Assembly (NCBI GenBank): GCA_043553855.1
Contig: CP121336.1
Span: 2,914,001 to 2,978,000 of the forward strand
Source of the DNA: JAUIAS01 sp030425395
Lineage (GTDB): Bacteria; Pseudomonadota; Alphaproteobacteria; Rhodobacterales; Rhodobacteraceae
Direction: 5' to 3'
Length of the DNA stretch: 64,000 nucleotides
Positions within the stretch are counted from its first letter, which is position 1. Every line of letters starts with the position of its first letter. This document shows positions 54,681-63,286 of this stretch, in pieces. Made by a program: the position numbers and the translations under genes. Under the pieces are notes generated by a model. That model had not been told where the DNA came from, did no database searches, and saw only the letters and a program-made list of their open reading frames with translations.

Positions 54681-55460
54681 ATGGATCTTGGTATCGCGGG
54701 CAAACGCGCGCTGGTGTGCGCAGGAAGCAAGGGGCTGGGTCGCGGCTGTGCCGAAGCATTGGCCGCTGCAGGTGTCGATCTGGTGCTCAATGCGCGCGGA
54801 GCCGAGGCTCTGTCACAAACCGCCGAATCCATCCGCAAGGCGCATGGCGTGACCGTGACCGAAGTTGCCGCCGACGTGACCACGCCGGATGGGCAGGCGG
54901 CGGTTCTGGCGGCCGCGGGCGGTGTGGATATCCTTGTCACCAACGCGGGCGGCCCCCCGCCGGGTATGTGGCACGACTGGTCGCGCGACGATTTCATTCG
55001 CGCGCTGGATGCCAACATGCTGACGCCCATCGCGTTCATGACGGCCCTGCTGCCAACGATGATGGACAACGGCTGGGGCCGGGTGGTCAACATCACGTCG
55101 CAATCGGTCAAGGCACCGATTCCGCAGCTTGGCCTGTCCAATTCCGCCCGCGCGGGCCTGACCGGCTTTGTCGCGGGAACCGCGCGTCAGGTCGCGGGCA
55201 AAGGTGTGACGATCAACAATCTGCTGCCCGGAATTCACGCCACGGATCGTGCGCAGGCACTGGACGGCCCCGTCGCTGAAAAGGAAGGCATCTCGATCGA
55301 GGAGGCCCGCGCGCGGCGTTCGGCAACCATTCCTGCAGGGCGTTACGGCACAGCCGAGGAGTTTGGCGCGACCTGCGCGTTCCTGTGTTCGATGCACGCG
55401 GGCTTTATCGTCGGCCAGAACATCGTTCTGGATGGCGGCGCACTGAACGCGACCATCTGA
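54681..55460 (+). CDS. atypical short-chain dehydrogenase/reductase (FabG-like)
   Basis: 259 residues with an SDR fold. The glycine-rich loop reads AGSKGLGRG (14-22) instead of TGxxxGIG, and VTNAGGPPPG near 88 is the NAG motif. The catalytic YxxxK is missing: aligning ARAGLTGF to the usual SKAGLxGF puts Ser and Arg in place of Tyr and Lys. This resembles the BKR-like SDR subgroup that lacks the canonical catalytic set. Activity therefore cannot be assumed. GTG start of the next gene three bases after its stop, so probably an operon with the AlkC-like gene. Confidence 0.8.
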   Translation: MDLGIAGKRALVCAGSKGLGRGCAEALAAAGVDLVLNARGAEALSQTAESIRKAHGVTVTEVAADVTTPDGQAAVLAAAGGVDILVTNAGGPPPGMWHDWSRDDFIRALDANMLTPIAFMTALLPTMMDNGWGRVVNITSQSVKAPIPQLGLSNSARAGLTGFVAGTARQVAGKGVTINNLLPGIHATDRAQALDGPVAEKEGISIEEARARRSATIPAGRYGTAEEFGATCAFLCSMHAGFIVGQNIVLDGGALNATI

Positions 55461-55463
55461 TCG

Positions 55464-56606
55464 GTGGCGCGCGGGCCGGACGGGCAGGGCGGCGGCGCGG
55501 GGTTCTCTCTCGCCGATCAGCTCTTCAACGCCGAAACGGTGGGCGATCTGGCCCGCGAACACGCCATCCTTCCCGGCTTTGACGCCGACGCCTTTCAGGC
55601 GCGCGCCGTGGCCGGGCTTGCCACACGCGGCCTGCTTGAGCGGCTCGATTGGCTGGCCGATTGCCTGACGCCCTACCTGCCGGAAGATTTTCCCGCCATG
55701 GCCGATGCGCTTGAGGCGGCCATGCCGCCCCCGCTCGATCCTGCGCTGGAGGATGATGATTTCGGACGTTTCATCCATGCGCTGCCCGGCATCCTGGCCG
55801 TGCGCCACGGGTTGAACGATCACCGCGACCGCGCGCTCGATCTGCTGCACGCGGCCACCCGGCGGTTTTCGATGGAGTTCTACATCCGCCCATTTCTGGA
55901 CCGTTGGCCCGACGCCACGCTTGCGCGGCTTCACCTCTGGGCACAGGACAACAATTACCACGTGCGCCGTCTGGTCAGCGAAGGCACCCGCCCGCGCCTG
56001 CCGTGGGCGCGTGCGGTGCGTCTGGCACCCGACCAGACCTTGCCGCTTCTGGATGCGTTGCACGCGGACCCCACCCGCTATGTGACGCGATCGGTGGCCA
56101 ATCATCTCAATGACCTGTCCAAGACAAGCCCCGATGCGGTTCTTGCGCGGCTTGGCAAGTGGCGGGAACAGGGCCAACAGGACATGGCCGAGCTTGGCTG
56201 GATGACACGCCACGCGCTGCGCACGCGGGTCAAGGACGGGCATCCCGGCAGCCTTCGGTTTCTGGGCTTTGATCCTGACGCACCGGTGGCCTGTTCCGTG
56301 GCGCTGACCGGCCCGGCCCGGATCGGCGGAACGCTGGATTTTCGCGTCACTCTGGACAGCGCGCAGGCTCTGCCGGTCGTGGTGGACTATGTGCTTGAAA
56401 CCCCCACCCCCGCCGGAGCCATGCGCCGCAAGGTGTTCAAGCTGAAACAGACCCGGCTGGATGCGGGCGGCACACTGATGTTGACCAAATCTCACCGGCT
56501 CAAGGCGGGGGCGTCCACCTTTACCCTGCATGCCGGTGCGGGCCGTCTGACCATTCAGGTCAACGGCGTGGCGCGCGCGGCCTGCGATCTGACGCTGACT
56601 GTCTGA
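55464..56606 (+). CDS. DNA alkylation repair protein, AlkC-like, with C-terminal Ig-like domain
   Basis: 380 residues. Residues 1-260 are HEAT-like helices. WAQDNNYHVRRLVSEGTRPRLPW near 157 and SVANHLNDLSKTSPD near 212 are blocks I know from AlkC-type glycosylases, which remove N3-methyladenine-type lesions. The last 110 residues (from PVACSVALTGPARIGGTLDF) are beta-rich and fit the Ig-like domain described for AlkC. GTG start, three bases after the SDR stop. It is not homologous in detail to the AlkD-like protein at 8.2 kb. Confidence 0.8.
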   Translation: MARGPDGQGGGAGFSLADQLFNAETVGDLAREHAILPGFDADAFQARAVAGLATRGLLERLDWLADCLTPYLPEDFPAMADALEAAMPPPLDPALEDDDFGRFIHALPGILAVRHGLNDHRDRALDLLHAATRRFSMEFYIRPFLDRWPDATLARLHLWAQDNNYHVRRLVSEGTRPRLPWARAVRLAPDQTLPLLDALHADPTRYVTRSVANHLNDLSKTSPDAVLARLGKWREQGQQDMAELGWMTRHALRTRVKDGHPGSLRFLGFDPDAPVACSVALTGPARIGGTLDFRVTLDSAQALPVVVDYVLETPTPAGAMRRKVFKLKQTRLDAGGTLMLTKSHRLKAGASTFTLHAGAGRLTIQVNGVARAACDLTLTV

Positions 56607-56715
56607 CAACCCCTCCGGAACACGGTGCCTCAACGCTTGCACCCGCGCGCGGGGATTGGTATCTGCCTCAACGCCCGAGTGTTTTTATCGGGAACCCAAG
56701 CCGCGCGAGGCCGCC

Positions 56716-57807
56716 TTGCCCACACCCGACACGACACCGCCCCCCAGGCTCGAGATTCGCAACATCACCCGCCATATCGACGGGCGGCGCGTGGTCGATG
56801 ATGTGTCCTTGTCGATCCACGCAGGCGAAGTCACCTGCCTGCTCGGGCCATCGGGCTGCGGAAAATCCACGACCCTGCGCATGATCGCCGGGGTGGAAAT
56901 GCAGGATAGCGGTGAAATCTGGGTCGATGGTGAGTTGATCTGCGACACCGTCTTTCGTGTGCCGCCGGAAAAACGCGGTATTGGGTTGATGTTTCAGGAT
57001 TTCGCCCTGTTTCCTCACCTCAGCGTGGCGGACAACGTGGCCTTCGGTCTTCGTGGCTCGCGCGAGGAAAAGCGCGCCCGCGTGCTGGAACTGCTGACCA
57101 AGGTGGATCTCGACCGCTTTATCGACGGCTTTCCGCATCAGTTGTCGGGCGGCGAACAACAACGCGTTGCGTTGGCCCGCGCGCTGGCACCGCGTCCGCG
57201 GATCATGCTGATGGATGAGCCGTTCTCGGGCCTCGACAACCGGTTGCGCGATGGCATCCGCGACGAAACGCTGACCCTGCTCAAGCAAGAAGATACCGCG
57301 GTTCTTCTGGTCACGCATGAACCCGAAGAAGCCATGCGCATGGCCGACCAGATCGCGCTCATGCGCGATGGGCAGATCGTTCAGCGCGGCGCACCCTACA
57401 ACGTCTATACCCGCCCGGTGGATCGCGCCGCGGTGGCGTTTTTCTCGGATACCAACGTGCTGCGCGCACGGGTTGAGGGGGCCTTGGCGATGACACCGTT
57501 CGGCCGGTTTCTGGCCCCCGGCATCGCGGATGGGACCGAGGTTGATATCGTGTTCCGGCCCCAGCACGTGCGCATCGACTTTGACCGCAACGGCAAGGGC
57601 CCGGCCCCCACCGCTTCCGAAGGATCGCCAGCGCGCGGGGTGGTCGAACGCGCCCGCTTCATGGGCAACGAAAGCCTTGTGGAGTTCCGCATGGATTTTG
57701 ACGGCGCCATGCTCAAGGTTACGGTGCCCGGTGTGTTCATGCCGCGCGCGGGCAAGGTCATGTGGCTGACCGTGCGCCGGGACAAGTGTTTCATCTTCCC
57801 GGCCTGA
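56716..57807 (+). CDS. ABC transporter ATP-binding protein (Fe3+/spermidine-type)
   Basis: 364 residues. Walker A is GPSGCGKST (44-52), the Q-loop FQDF near 93, the signature LSGGEQ (143-148) and Walker B IMLMDEP near 163. After the ATPase domain comes a C-terminal TOBE-type regulatory domain (VDIVFRPQHVRIDF near 276). It is closest to FbpC/PotA importers. The start is uncertain: the TTG at 56716 has GAGG at a good distance, while an earlier TTG at 56656 adds 20 residues. No permease or binding protein adjoins. Convergent with the DUF815 gene. Confidence 0.85.
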   Translation: MPTPDTTPPPRLEIRNITRHIDGRRVVDDVSLSIHAGEVTCLLGPSGCGKSTTLRMIAGVEMQDSGEIWVDGELICDTVFRVPPEKRGIGLMFQDFALFPHLSVADNVAFGLRGSREEKRARVLELLTKVDLDRFIDGFPHQLSGGEQQRVALARALAPRPRIMLMDEPFSGLDNRLRDGIRDETLTLLKQEDTAVLLVTHEPEEAMRMADQIALMRDGQIVQRGAPYNVYTRPVDRAAVAFFSDTNVLRARVEGALAMTPFGRFLAPGIADGTEVDIVFRPQHVRIDFDRNGKGPAPTASEGSPARGVVERARFMGNESLVEFRMDFDGAMLKVTVPGVFMPRAGKVMWLTVRRDKCFIFPA

Positions 57808-57836
57808 GCCGCACCTGAAAGGTATGGCGCGTCCGC

Positions 57837-57865
57837 CCCTTCTTCTGGCCAAAAATACTCCCGCC
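57837..57865 (-). repeat. dispersed 3'-intergenic repeat, copy 7
   Basis: On the minus strand it reads GGGAGTATTTTTGGCCAGAA followed by GAAGGGG. It is the most divergent copy, starting 30 bases after the ABC gene stop. Confidence 0.5.
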
Positions 57866-57871
57866 GGAGGC

Positions 57872-57891
57872 ACGCGCCCGCAAGGGCGCGT
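57872..57891. terminator. terminator hairpin between ABC ATPase and DUF815 genes
   Basis: ACGCGCCC-GCAA-GGGCGCGT: a perfect 8-bp G/C stem with a stable GCAA tetraloop. It ends on the restored stop codon of the DUF815 gene, so it could serve both convergent genes. Confidence 0.55.
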
Positions 57892-58737
57892 TATCCGACG
57901 TTGACCCCGTGGCGCCCGGCCAGATCGACAAAGAACTGCCATGCCACCCGGCCTGACCGCGCGCCGCGCGTGGCCTGCCATTCGATTGCTTCGGCACGCA
58001 GGGGTTTCGGCATCCACATCGACGCCCCACGCTGCGCAATACCCGTCGATCATCGACAGGTATTCGTCTTGCGTGCAGGGGTGAAAGCCCAGCCACAGCC
58101 CGAACCGATCAGAGAGCGAGACTTTCTCTTCAACGGCTTCGGACGGGTTGATCGCGCTGGAGCGTTCGTTTTCGATCATGTCCCGCGGCATCAGGTGGCG
58201 GCGGTTCGATGTGGCGTAAAGAACCACGTTGTCGGGGCGTCCTTCGATCCCGCCGTCCAGCACGGCTTTGAGGCTCTTATAGTGCTGATCGTCGTGGCTG
58301 AAGGAAAGATCATCACAAAACAGCACAAAACGCATGTCGGGGGCCGCGCGCAAGTGGGTCAGCAGCCGTCCTACCGATGGCAGGTCCTCACGTTGCAGCT
58401 CCACGATCTTGAGCGCCGGGAATTCTGCCTGAAGGGTGCCGTGTATCGCTTTGACAAGGCTGGATTTCCCCATGCCCCGCGCGCCCCAGAGAAGCGCGTT
58501 GTTCGCGCTCAGCCCGGCGGCAAAGCGGCGGGTGTTGTCCAGAAGGGTATCGCGCGACCGGTTCACGCCGATCAGCAGGTCAAGCGCGATCCGCGATACC
58601 TGCGGAACCGGTTCCAGCCGATCCGGCTCGACGTGCCAGACAAAGGCCGGGGCCGCCGCAAAGTCGGGTGCGGCCAGCGGCGCGGGTGCGATACGCTCCA
58701 GCGCCGCCGCGATGCGGTTCAAGGCATCTTCGGTCAC
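57891..58737 (-). pseudogene. DUF815-type AAA ATPase gene with a +1 frameshift
   Basis: The start (GTG at 58737, overlapping the tatC stop as GTGA) through about codon 244 encodes a DUF815 ATPase. Walker A is GARGMGKSS (85-93), Walker B is VLFCDDLSF, and the sensor-like TSNRRHLMPRD is present. Then the frame runs into unrelated sequence. Skipping one G of the run GGGG at 58001-58004 restores the expected ending (LRAEAIEWQATRG, SGRVAWQFFVDLAGRHG) and a TAA at 57891-57893, for about 281 residues, the normal length. Either a real inactivating insertion or a one-base sequence error. Function of the family: an uncharacterised ATPase. Confidence 0.85.
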
Positions 58738-59711
58738 GATTTGCGGTCCTTCCCGTCGGTCGTGTCGTCCTCGTCGTCGAACTCGTCCATCAGTGGATCG
58801 TGATCGTGCAGAGGATCATAGTCCGGGTCCGGCCCGGTTTCGGGACCAGCAGAGGACGTATCGGTGTCGTCGTCCTCATCGTCATCGAACCAAAGGCCCT
58901 GGGCACGCAATTCGGCTTCGCGCTTTTTCTCGACACGGCGCACGAGGAAGATCGAGATTTCGTAAAGCCCGTAAACCACCACAAACAGGATCACCTGCGT
59001 GATCACATCTGGCGGTGTCACCAGAGCCGCAAGCACGAGGATGGCCACAACCGCGTATTTGCGCACGTTGCCCAGTCCTTCGGCACTGACCAGCCCGGCC
59101 TTGCCCATCAGGGTCAGCAGAACCGGCAACTGAAAGCACATGCCAAAGGCCACGATGAACTTGATCGTCAGGTTCAGGTATTCCTGTGCCGATCCCTGAA
59201 ACACCACGGAAAGCGGGGGCGCGGCCCCGCTTGCCTCAAGGGCTTCGCCTTCGGCTCCGAATTGCTGGAAGCCAAGGAAGAAGTCATAGGCCAGCGGCGT
59301 CACCACATAGAATGCAAAGGACGCCCCCAGAATGAACATGAAGGGCGAGGCCACGAGGAACGGCAGAAACGCACCTTTTTCGGACTTGTAGAGACCGGGA
59401 GCCACAAAGCGCCAAAGCTGATTGGCAATAAACGGAAACCCGAGGATAAAGCCACCGAGGAAGGAGACCTTGATCGCAACAAAGAAGCCTTCCTGCGGGC
59501 TGATGAAGATCAGCGCGCAATCCTGTCCGCGCGTTTCCAGCACCTGACACAGCGGGTCCGTGAGAAAATTGAAGATCGGCGTGGCAAACCCGAAACAGAT
59601 CACCATGCCGATCACGAAATAGACGACGCACCAAATGAGCCGCGATCGCAGCTCAGTCAGGTGTTCGATCAGCGGGGCGGACGAATCGTCGATTTCGTCT
59701 GTCTGGCTCAT
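58734..59711 (-). CDS. tatC: Sec-independent protein translocase TatC
   Basis: 325 residues with six membrane helices. It begins with the conserved HLTELRSRL near 19 and has FxF/P-rich periplasmic loops such as PLAYDFFLGFQQF near 141. The core ends near residue 265; the last 60 residues are a long acidic tail (runs of Asp/Glu), longer than in E. coli TatC (258 residues). It recognises twin-arginine signals together with TatB. Coupled to tatB (ATGA) and to the DUF815 gene (GTGA). Confidence 0.94.
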   Translation of the reverse strand: MSQTDEIDDSSAPLIEHLTELRSRLIWCVVYFVIGMVICFGFATPIFNFLTDPLCQVLETRGQDCALIFISPQEGFFVAIKVSFLGGFILGFPFIANQLWRFVAPGLYKSEKGAFLPFLVASPFMFILGASFAFYVVTPLAYDFFLGFQQFGAEGEALEASGAAPPLSVVFQGSAQEYLNLTIKFIVAFGMCFQLPVLLTLMGKAGLVSAEGLGNVRKYAVVAILVLAALVTPPDVITQVILFVVVYGLYEISIFLVRRVEKKREAELRAQGLWFDDDEDDDTDTSSAGPETGPDPDYDPLHDHDPLMDEFDDEDDTTDGKDRKS

Positions 59712-60205
59712 GTTTTGGAGTCTCCGGGTGCGTCCTTGGACGCGTCTTGTGGCGCAGGTGTCGGCTCGGCCGGGGTCTCATAGGACCGGGCAAGGGCCTC
59801 GGCCTCTTCGGCTTCACGGGCCTTGCGCTCTGCGGCTTTGCGCGCGGTGGCGGCCTGGATTTTTCGGACCTGTTCGGCGCGTTCCGCGGCCAGCTTGCCG
59901 GTTTCGCTGTCAGGATCGAATTTCGTCGGGTCGATGGCGGCGGTCAGGTCCTTGGTGGCGGATTTCACGCCGTCCATTGCGCTGCCAACCGGATTGGTCG
60001 CCGCCTTGAGACCTTTGGCCATTTCCTTGACGCCGGATTCGTCGGCGGCATCGTTCATGGCGCGGCTGAATTCGCGCGCCATTCCCTTGGCCTTGCCCAC
60101 AAAGCGGCCCACGTTGCGAAACAGCATCGGCAAATCCTTGGGCCCCACCACAATGAGTGCGACCACGCCGATTACCAAAAGCTCCGACCAGCCCAGATCG
60201 AACAT
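59708..60205 (-). CDS. tatB: Sec-independent protein translocase TatB
   Basis: 165 residues. One N-terminal membrane helix (MFDLGWSELLVIGVVALIVVG start) with the Glu at position 8 and Gly-Pro hinge at 21-22, then an amphipathic helix (RNVGRFVGKAKGMAREF) and a long charged, Ala-rich tail. It is the receptor subunit of the Tat translocase. Six bases after tatA. Confidence 0.94.
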   Translation of the reverse strand: MFDLGWSELLVIGVVALIVVGPKDLPMLFRNVGRFVGKAKGMAREFSRAMNDAADESGVKEMAKGLKAATNPVGSAMDGVKSATKDLTAAIDPTKFDPDSETGKLAAERAEQVRKIQAATARKAAERKAREAEEAEALARSYETPAEPTPAPQDASKDAPGDSKT

Positions 60206-60211
60206 GGCGGT

Positions 60212-60430
60212 TTATGCCTTGTCTTTGTCGGTCTCGGGGGTCACGTCGCGCGCTTCGTCTGCGGCGGCCTGGTCCTCGATTTCGTCAGCGCTGTCCTTGA
60301 CGCCCTTTTTGAACGCGGTGATGCCTTTGCCGACCTCGCCCATGAGCGAGCTGATCTTGCCGCGTCCGAAGAGAACCAGAACCACGACGGCGATGAGAAG
60401 GATGCCGGGAAGGCCGATGTTGTTCAACAT
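60212..60430 (-). CDS. tatA: Sec-independent protein translocase TatA
   Basis: 72 residues. A single membrane helix (GLPGILLIAVVVLVLFG) is followed by the FGRGKISSLMGEVGKGI amphipathic segment and an acidic tail ending DKDKA. It forms the protein-conducting pore. The AAGGAG site eight bases before the ATG at 60430 sets the start. First gene of tatABC-DUF815. Confidence 0.94.
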   Translation of the reverse strand: MLNNIGLPGILLIAVVVLVLFGRGKISSLMGEVGKGITAFKKGVKDSADEIEDQAAADEARDVTPETDKDKA

Positions 60431-60583
60431 TATGAAGTCTCCTTGATTGCCCCGGCGGTCAAATCGCCGATGGTTGGCTTTGGTCCGTTCTAGGCGAAGG
60501 GGCGGGGCGGGGAAAAGGGCGGGGCGGCCCGACAGATGGCTCTGAGGTCCAAAATTGCTGGGTTTGGATGGGCATTTGTTCGC

Positions 60584-60605
60584 TACTGACAGTTTGGTGT
60601 CAGTA
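60584..60605. promoter_or_regulatory. inverted-repeat operator upstream of the WYL regulator
   Basis: TACTGACA (60584-60591), a 6-base spacer and TGTCAGTA (60598-60605): perfect 8-base arms, 39 bases before the ATG of the regulator gene. This layout is typical of autoregulation by HTH-WYL (YafY-type) proteins. Confidence 0.65.
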
Positions 60606-60644
60606 TATCTTGCCCAATCGGGGAAAATTCTGATAACTCGCCCC

Positions 60645-61301
60645 ATGGCCCGACCCGACCGCCTGTTTGAGATATTGCAGCTTTTGCGCGGTGGGGCGGT
60701 CCACCGGGCGAACGATCTGGCGCGCCGTCTTGGTGTGTCGCCGCGCACGCTCTATCGTGACATGGCGCGTCTTGCGGCCAACGGGGTGCCCGTTACGGGC
60801 ACGCCGGGGGCAGGGTACAGGTTGCGCGACGAAACCGTTCTGCCGCCACTGAGCCTTGATCAGGCAGAGCTGGAGGCGCTGAACCTTGGCATTGCCATCG
60901 TGGCCGAGGCGGACGATCCGGACCTCAAGGCCGCCGCGGCGCGGCTTGCTGACAAACTGGACGCCGCTCTGCCGCTGGACGGGGGACAGGTGCCGGTGCC
61001 GATCCCGGCCGAGGCCGCGCCCTTTGCCAGCATGGCGCGGGGGTTTGGCCATATGGCGATGTTGCGCGCCGCGATCCGCGCCCGCCAGAAGGTCGAACTG
61101 ACCGAAGCGGCGGGGAACGTGCCTTGGGTCATCCATCCCCATGCGCTGGACTATCTGGGGCGGGTCTGGACGTTGCGCGGCTGGTCCGAGACCCACGCCC
61201 GTTCGCGCGCAGTCAGGCTGGACACGATTGTTCAGGCGCGTGCGCTGCCTGCGTTCTTTTCCGGGTCATCGGAGGCGGACGCCACCGGCGGCGCGGCTTA
61301 G
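60645..61301 (+). CDS. YafY-type HTH/WYL-domain transcriptional regulator
   Basis: 218 residues. The N-terminal winged helix (MARPDRLFEILQLL, then NDLARRLGVSPRTLYRDMARL at about 24-44) binds DNA. The C-terminal half is a WYL-like ligand domain (VIHPHALDYLGRVWTLRGW near 162). WYL regulators sense small ligands or oligonucleotides. The frame is open 30 codons upstream, but the ATG at 60645 fits the family. A perfect inverted repeat lies in its promoter. Its stop abuts the nlpD stop with no bases between. Confidence 0.85.
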   Translation: MARPDRLFEILQLLRGGAVHRANDLARRLGVSPRTLYRDMARLAANGVPVTGTPGAGYRLRDETVLPPLSLDQAELEALNLGIAIVAEADDPDLKAAAARLADKLDAALPLDGGQVPVPIPAEAAPFASMARGFGHMAMLRAAIRARQKVELTEAAGNVPWVIHPHALDYLGRVWTLRGWSETHARSRAVRLDTIVQARALPAFFSGSSEADATGGAA

Positions 61302-62540
61302 TTATTCCAGATAGGGGGTCGGATCGACGCTGTCGAAGCCTTCGCGCACCTCGAAATGCAAATAGGCATCATCGCCAGAGCGCAGGCGGGCAATCGTCTG
61401 GCCGCGCGCGACGGTGTCGCCCTTGGACACGGTGATGCCGTCAACATTGGCATAGACGGTCAGGATATTGTCGGCGTGGCGCACCACGATGATTGGCACC
61501 TGTTCAGCGTCCGACGTGATGGCGGCGATTGTGCCGTCGCGGGCTGCGCGCACTGCGGCACCGGGGGTGCCCGCGATGTCGAGGCCATCGTTACGACCCT
61601 TGGCAAAGGTGCGGATGATGCGCCCTTCGACCGGCATGTCCATGGCTGCATTGCTGCGGGCGCTGCCCAACGGCGCATCGGGATTGGCAATAGGTGTGTT
61701 GGCCGGGGCGACGTCCTCGTCAGGCAGAGGGCGCGAAGCGCTGGGTGGTGTCGGTGTCGCGCTGGGGCGGAGGCCGGGCCGCGTCGGGGCCGCCAGCGGC
61801 GCAGTCGAGGCGCTGCGGTTGTCCGGCGCAGTCAGCGGGATCAGCAGGTATTGTCCCTCGCGTATGGCGAAATCCGGGCCAAGCCCATTCCAGTCTGCCA
61901 AGGCCCGGATCGGCACCTGATAAAGCCGCGCGATGGTGTAGGCGGTCTCGCCACGCGCAACCCGGTGACGCAACGGCTCTCCGGGGGTGTCGGGCTGTGG
62001 CGGCGCGGTGGCGGGCGCGGGTGCCGGGTCCAGAGTTTGCGTGCTGATTGCGCTGTTGTCGGGCGGTGTCGGGGCGGCATCGTCGATGGCGCGGCCCGCA
62101 AGCGTGGACAGATCAATGGAGCCGGGGGTGCCGGGGGCGGGCTCGGAGACGCGACCCGGCAGGGCCAGCACTTCGTTGCGGCGCAGGGGCGTGTCCACGT
62201 CGATCCCGTTGAATCGTGCAATCGCCGCCGGGTCGCTGCCCAGCCGCTGGGCAATGCTGCGCACCGTGTCGCCCTGCCGGGCCACGACAACCTGGTAGTT
62301 GGGATAGGAGATCACCCCGCGCGCGTCTGGCTGCGGTCGGTCGAGCGCCGCGCCCCGCGCCGCCGTGGCGGTGGAAAATGCCCCCAGATTGCCCCGCAGA
62401 TCAAAATCCAGAGGTTCATTGCACCCCGCCAGCGCAACACAAACCAGTGCCGCGCCAATGGCACGTGCCGCCGGGCCTGAGCGGTGGGCCACCGGGCCGT
62501 GGGGACCGGGTGTGACCAGATTAGGGGAAGGGCGTTTCAT
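61302..62540 (-). CDS. nlpD: LysM/M23-domain lipoprotein, NlpD-like amidase activator
   Basis: 412 residues. A signal with lipobox (LAGC, Cys40), then two LysM peptidoglycan-binding domains (about 80-130 and 195-240), a Pro/Ala-rich linker and a C-terminal LytM (M23) domain. The first catalytic histidine is replaced: NDGLDIAG instead of HxGxDIAA, and YLHFEV instead of HLHFEV. It is therefore probably a non-enzymatic activator of cell-wall amidases, as E. coli NlpD is. GAGG before the ATG at 62540. Last gene of surE-pcm-nlpD. Confidence 0.88.
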   Translation of the reverse strand: MKRPSPNLVTPGPHGPVAHRSGPAARAIGAALVCVALAGCNEPLDFDLRGNLGAFSTATAARGAALDRPQPDARGVISYPNYQVVVARQGDTVRSIAQRLGSDPAAIARFNGIDVDTPLRRNEVLALPGRVSEPAPGTPGSIDLSTLAGRAIDDAAPTPPDNSAISTQTLDPAPAPATAPPQPDTPGEPLRHRVARGETAYTIARLYQVPIRALADWNGLGPDFAIREGQYLLIPLTAPDNRSASTAPLAAPTRPGLRPSATPTPPSASRPLPDEDVAPANTPIANPDAPLGSARSNAAMDMPVEGRIIRTFAKGRNDGLDIAGTPGAAVRAARDGTIAAITSDAEQVPIIVVRHADNILTVYANVDGITVSKGDTVARGQTIARLRSGDDAYLHFEVREGFDSVDPTPYLE

Positions 62541-62632
62541 CTCGATGTCCTCGCTCACCCCATGTTGCCGGGGGATCGGTTTGTTATTGTTTCACCTGTC
62601 TGCATGACCGGTCGGTTTTTTTCCGGCCTGCC

Positions 62633-63286
62633 TCACGCGTCCTTGCCCAGCCCTTCCAGAAGCGGGACAAATCGCACCGGGCGCAGTTCGTCATAGTGCA
62701 GCCCGTCCTCGGCCTTGTGCACGCGGATCAGGGTTTGCACGGTGTCCGACTGCCCAACAGGCAAGACCATGATACCGCCGATCTTGAGTTGCGCCAAGAG
62801 CGGGCCGGGAGGGTCTTCTGCGGCGCAGGTCACGATGATGCGGTCAAAAGGTGCCTGATCGGGCAGGCCGAATGAACCGTCCACCGTCAGCGCCGTGATA
62901 TTGACAAGATCCAGCGCCTCAAAGATCTGCCGGGCTTCCTGCACCAGCCGTTTGTGACGATCCACCGTATAGACCCGGCGGGCCAGACGGCTGAGGATGG
63001 CCGCCTGATAGCCCGAGCCTGTGCCCACCTCCAGAACCTTGTCACGCGGGTTTACCTGCAAGGCCTGCGTCATCACGCCAACCACCGAAGGCTGGCTGAT
63101 GGTCTGGCCACAAGCGATGGGCAGGGGCATATCCTCATAGGCGCGTTCGGAAAACAGGCCGCGCACGAAAGGACCCCGGTCGATAGATTCCATCGCCCCC
63201 AGAACCCGCGCATCCGTCACGCCCCGCGACCGCAGGGCGAACAGGAACTGCATGCGCGTTTCCGCCGAAGGGGGGGCGTCGTTCAT
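62633..63286 (-). CDS. pcm: protein-L-isoaspartate O-methyltransferase
   Basis: 217 residues. EVGTGSGYQAA near 80 is the SAM-binding motif and GQTISQP near 59 the family-specific substrate loop. It methylates damaged isoaspartyl residues so they can be repaired. The ATG overlaps the surE stop as ATGA; pcm and surE are classic stationary-phase neighbours, and nlpD follows. Confidence 0.94.
   Translation of the reverse strand: MNDAPPSAETRMQFLFALRSRGVTDARVLGAMESIDRGPFVRGLFSERAYEDMPLPIACGQTISQPSVVGVMTQALQVNPRDKVLEVGTGSGYQAAILSRLARRVYTVDRHKRLVQEARQIFEALDLVNITALTVDGSFGLPDQAPFDRIIVTCAAEDPPGPLLAQLKIGGIMVLPVGQSDTVQTLIRVHKAEDGLHYDELRPVRFVPLLEGLGKDA

Noticed and set aside
56668..58003. Continuation of the DUF815 reading frame for another 440 codons through the ABC gene
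   Set aside because: The family homology stops at the G run at 58001-58004; the rest is antisense to a certain ABC ATPase. I treat it as frameshift read-through.
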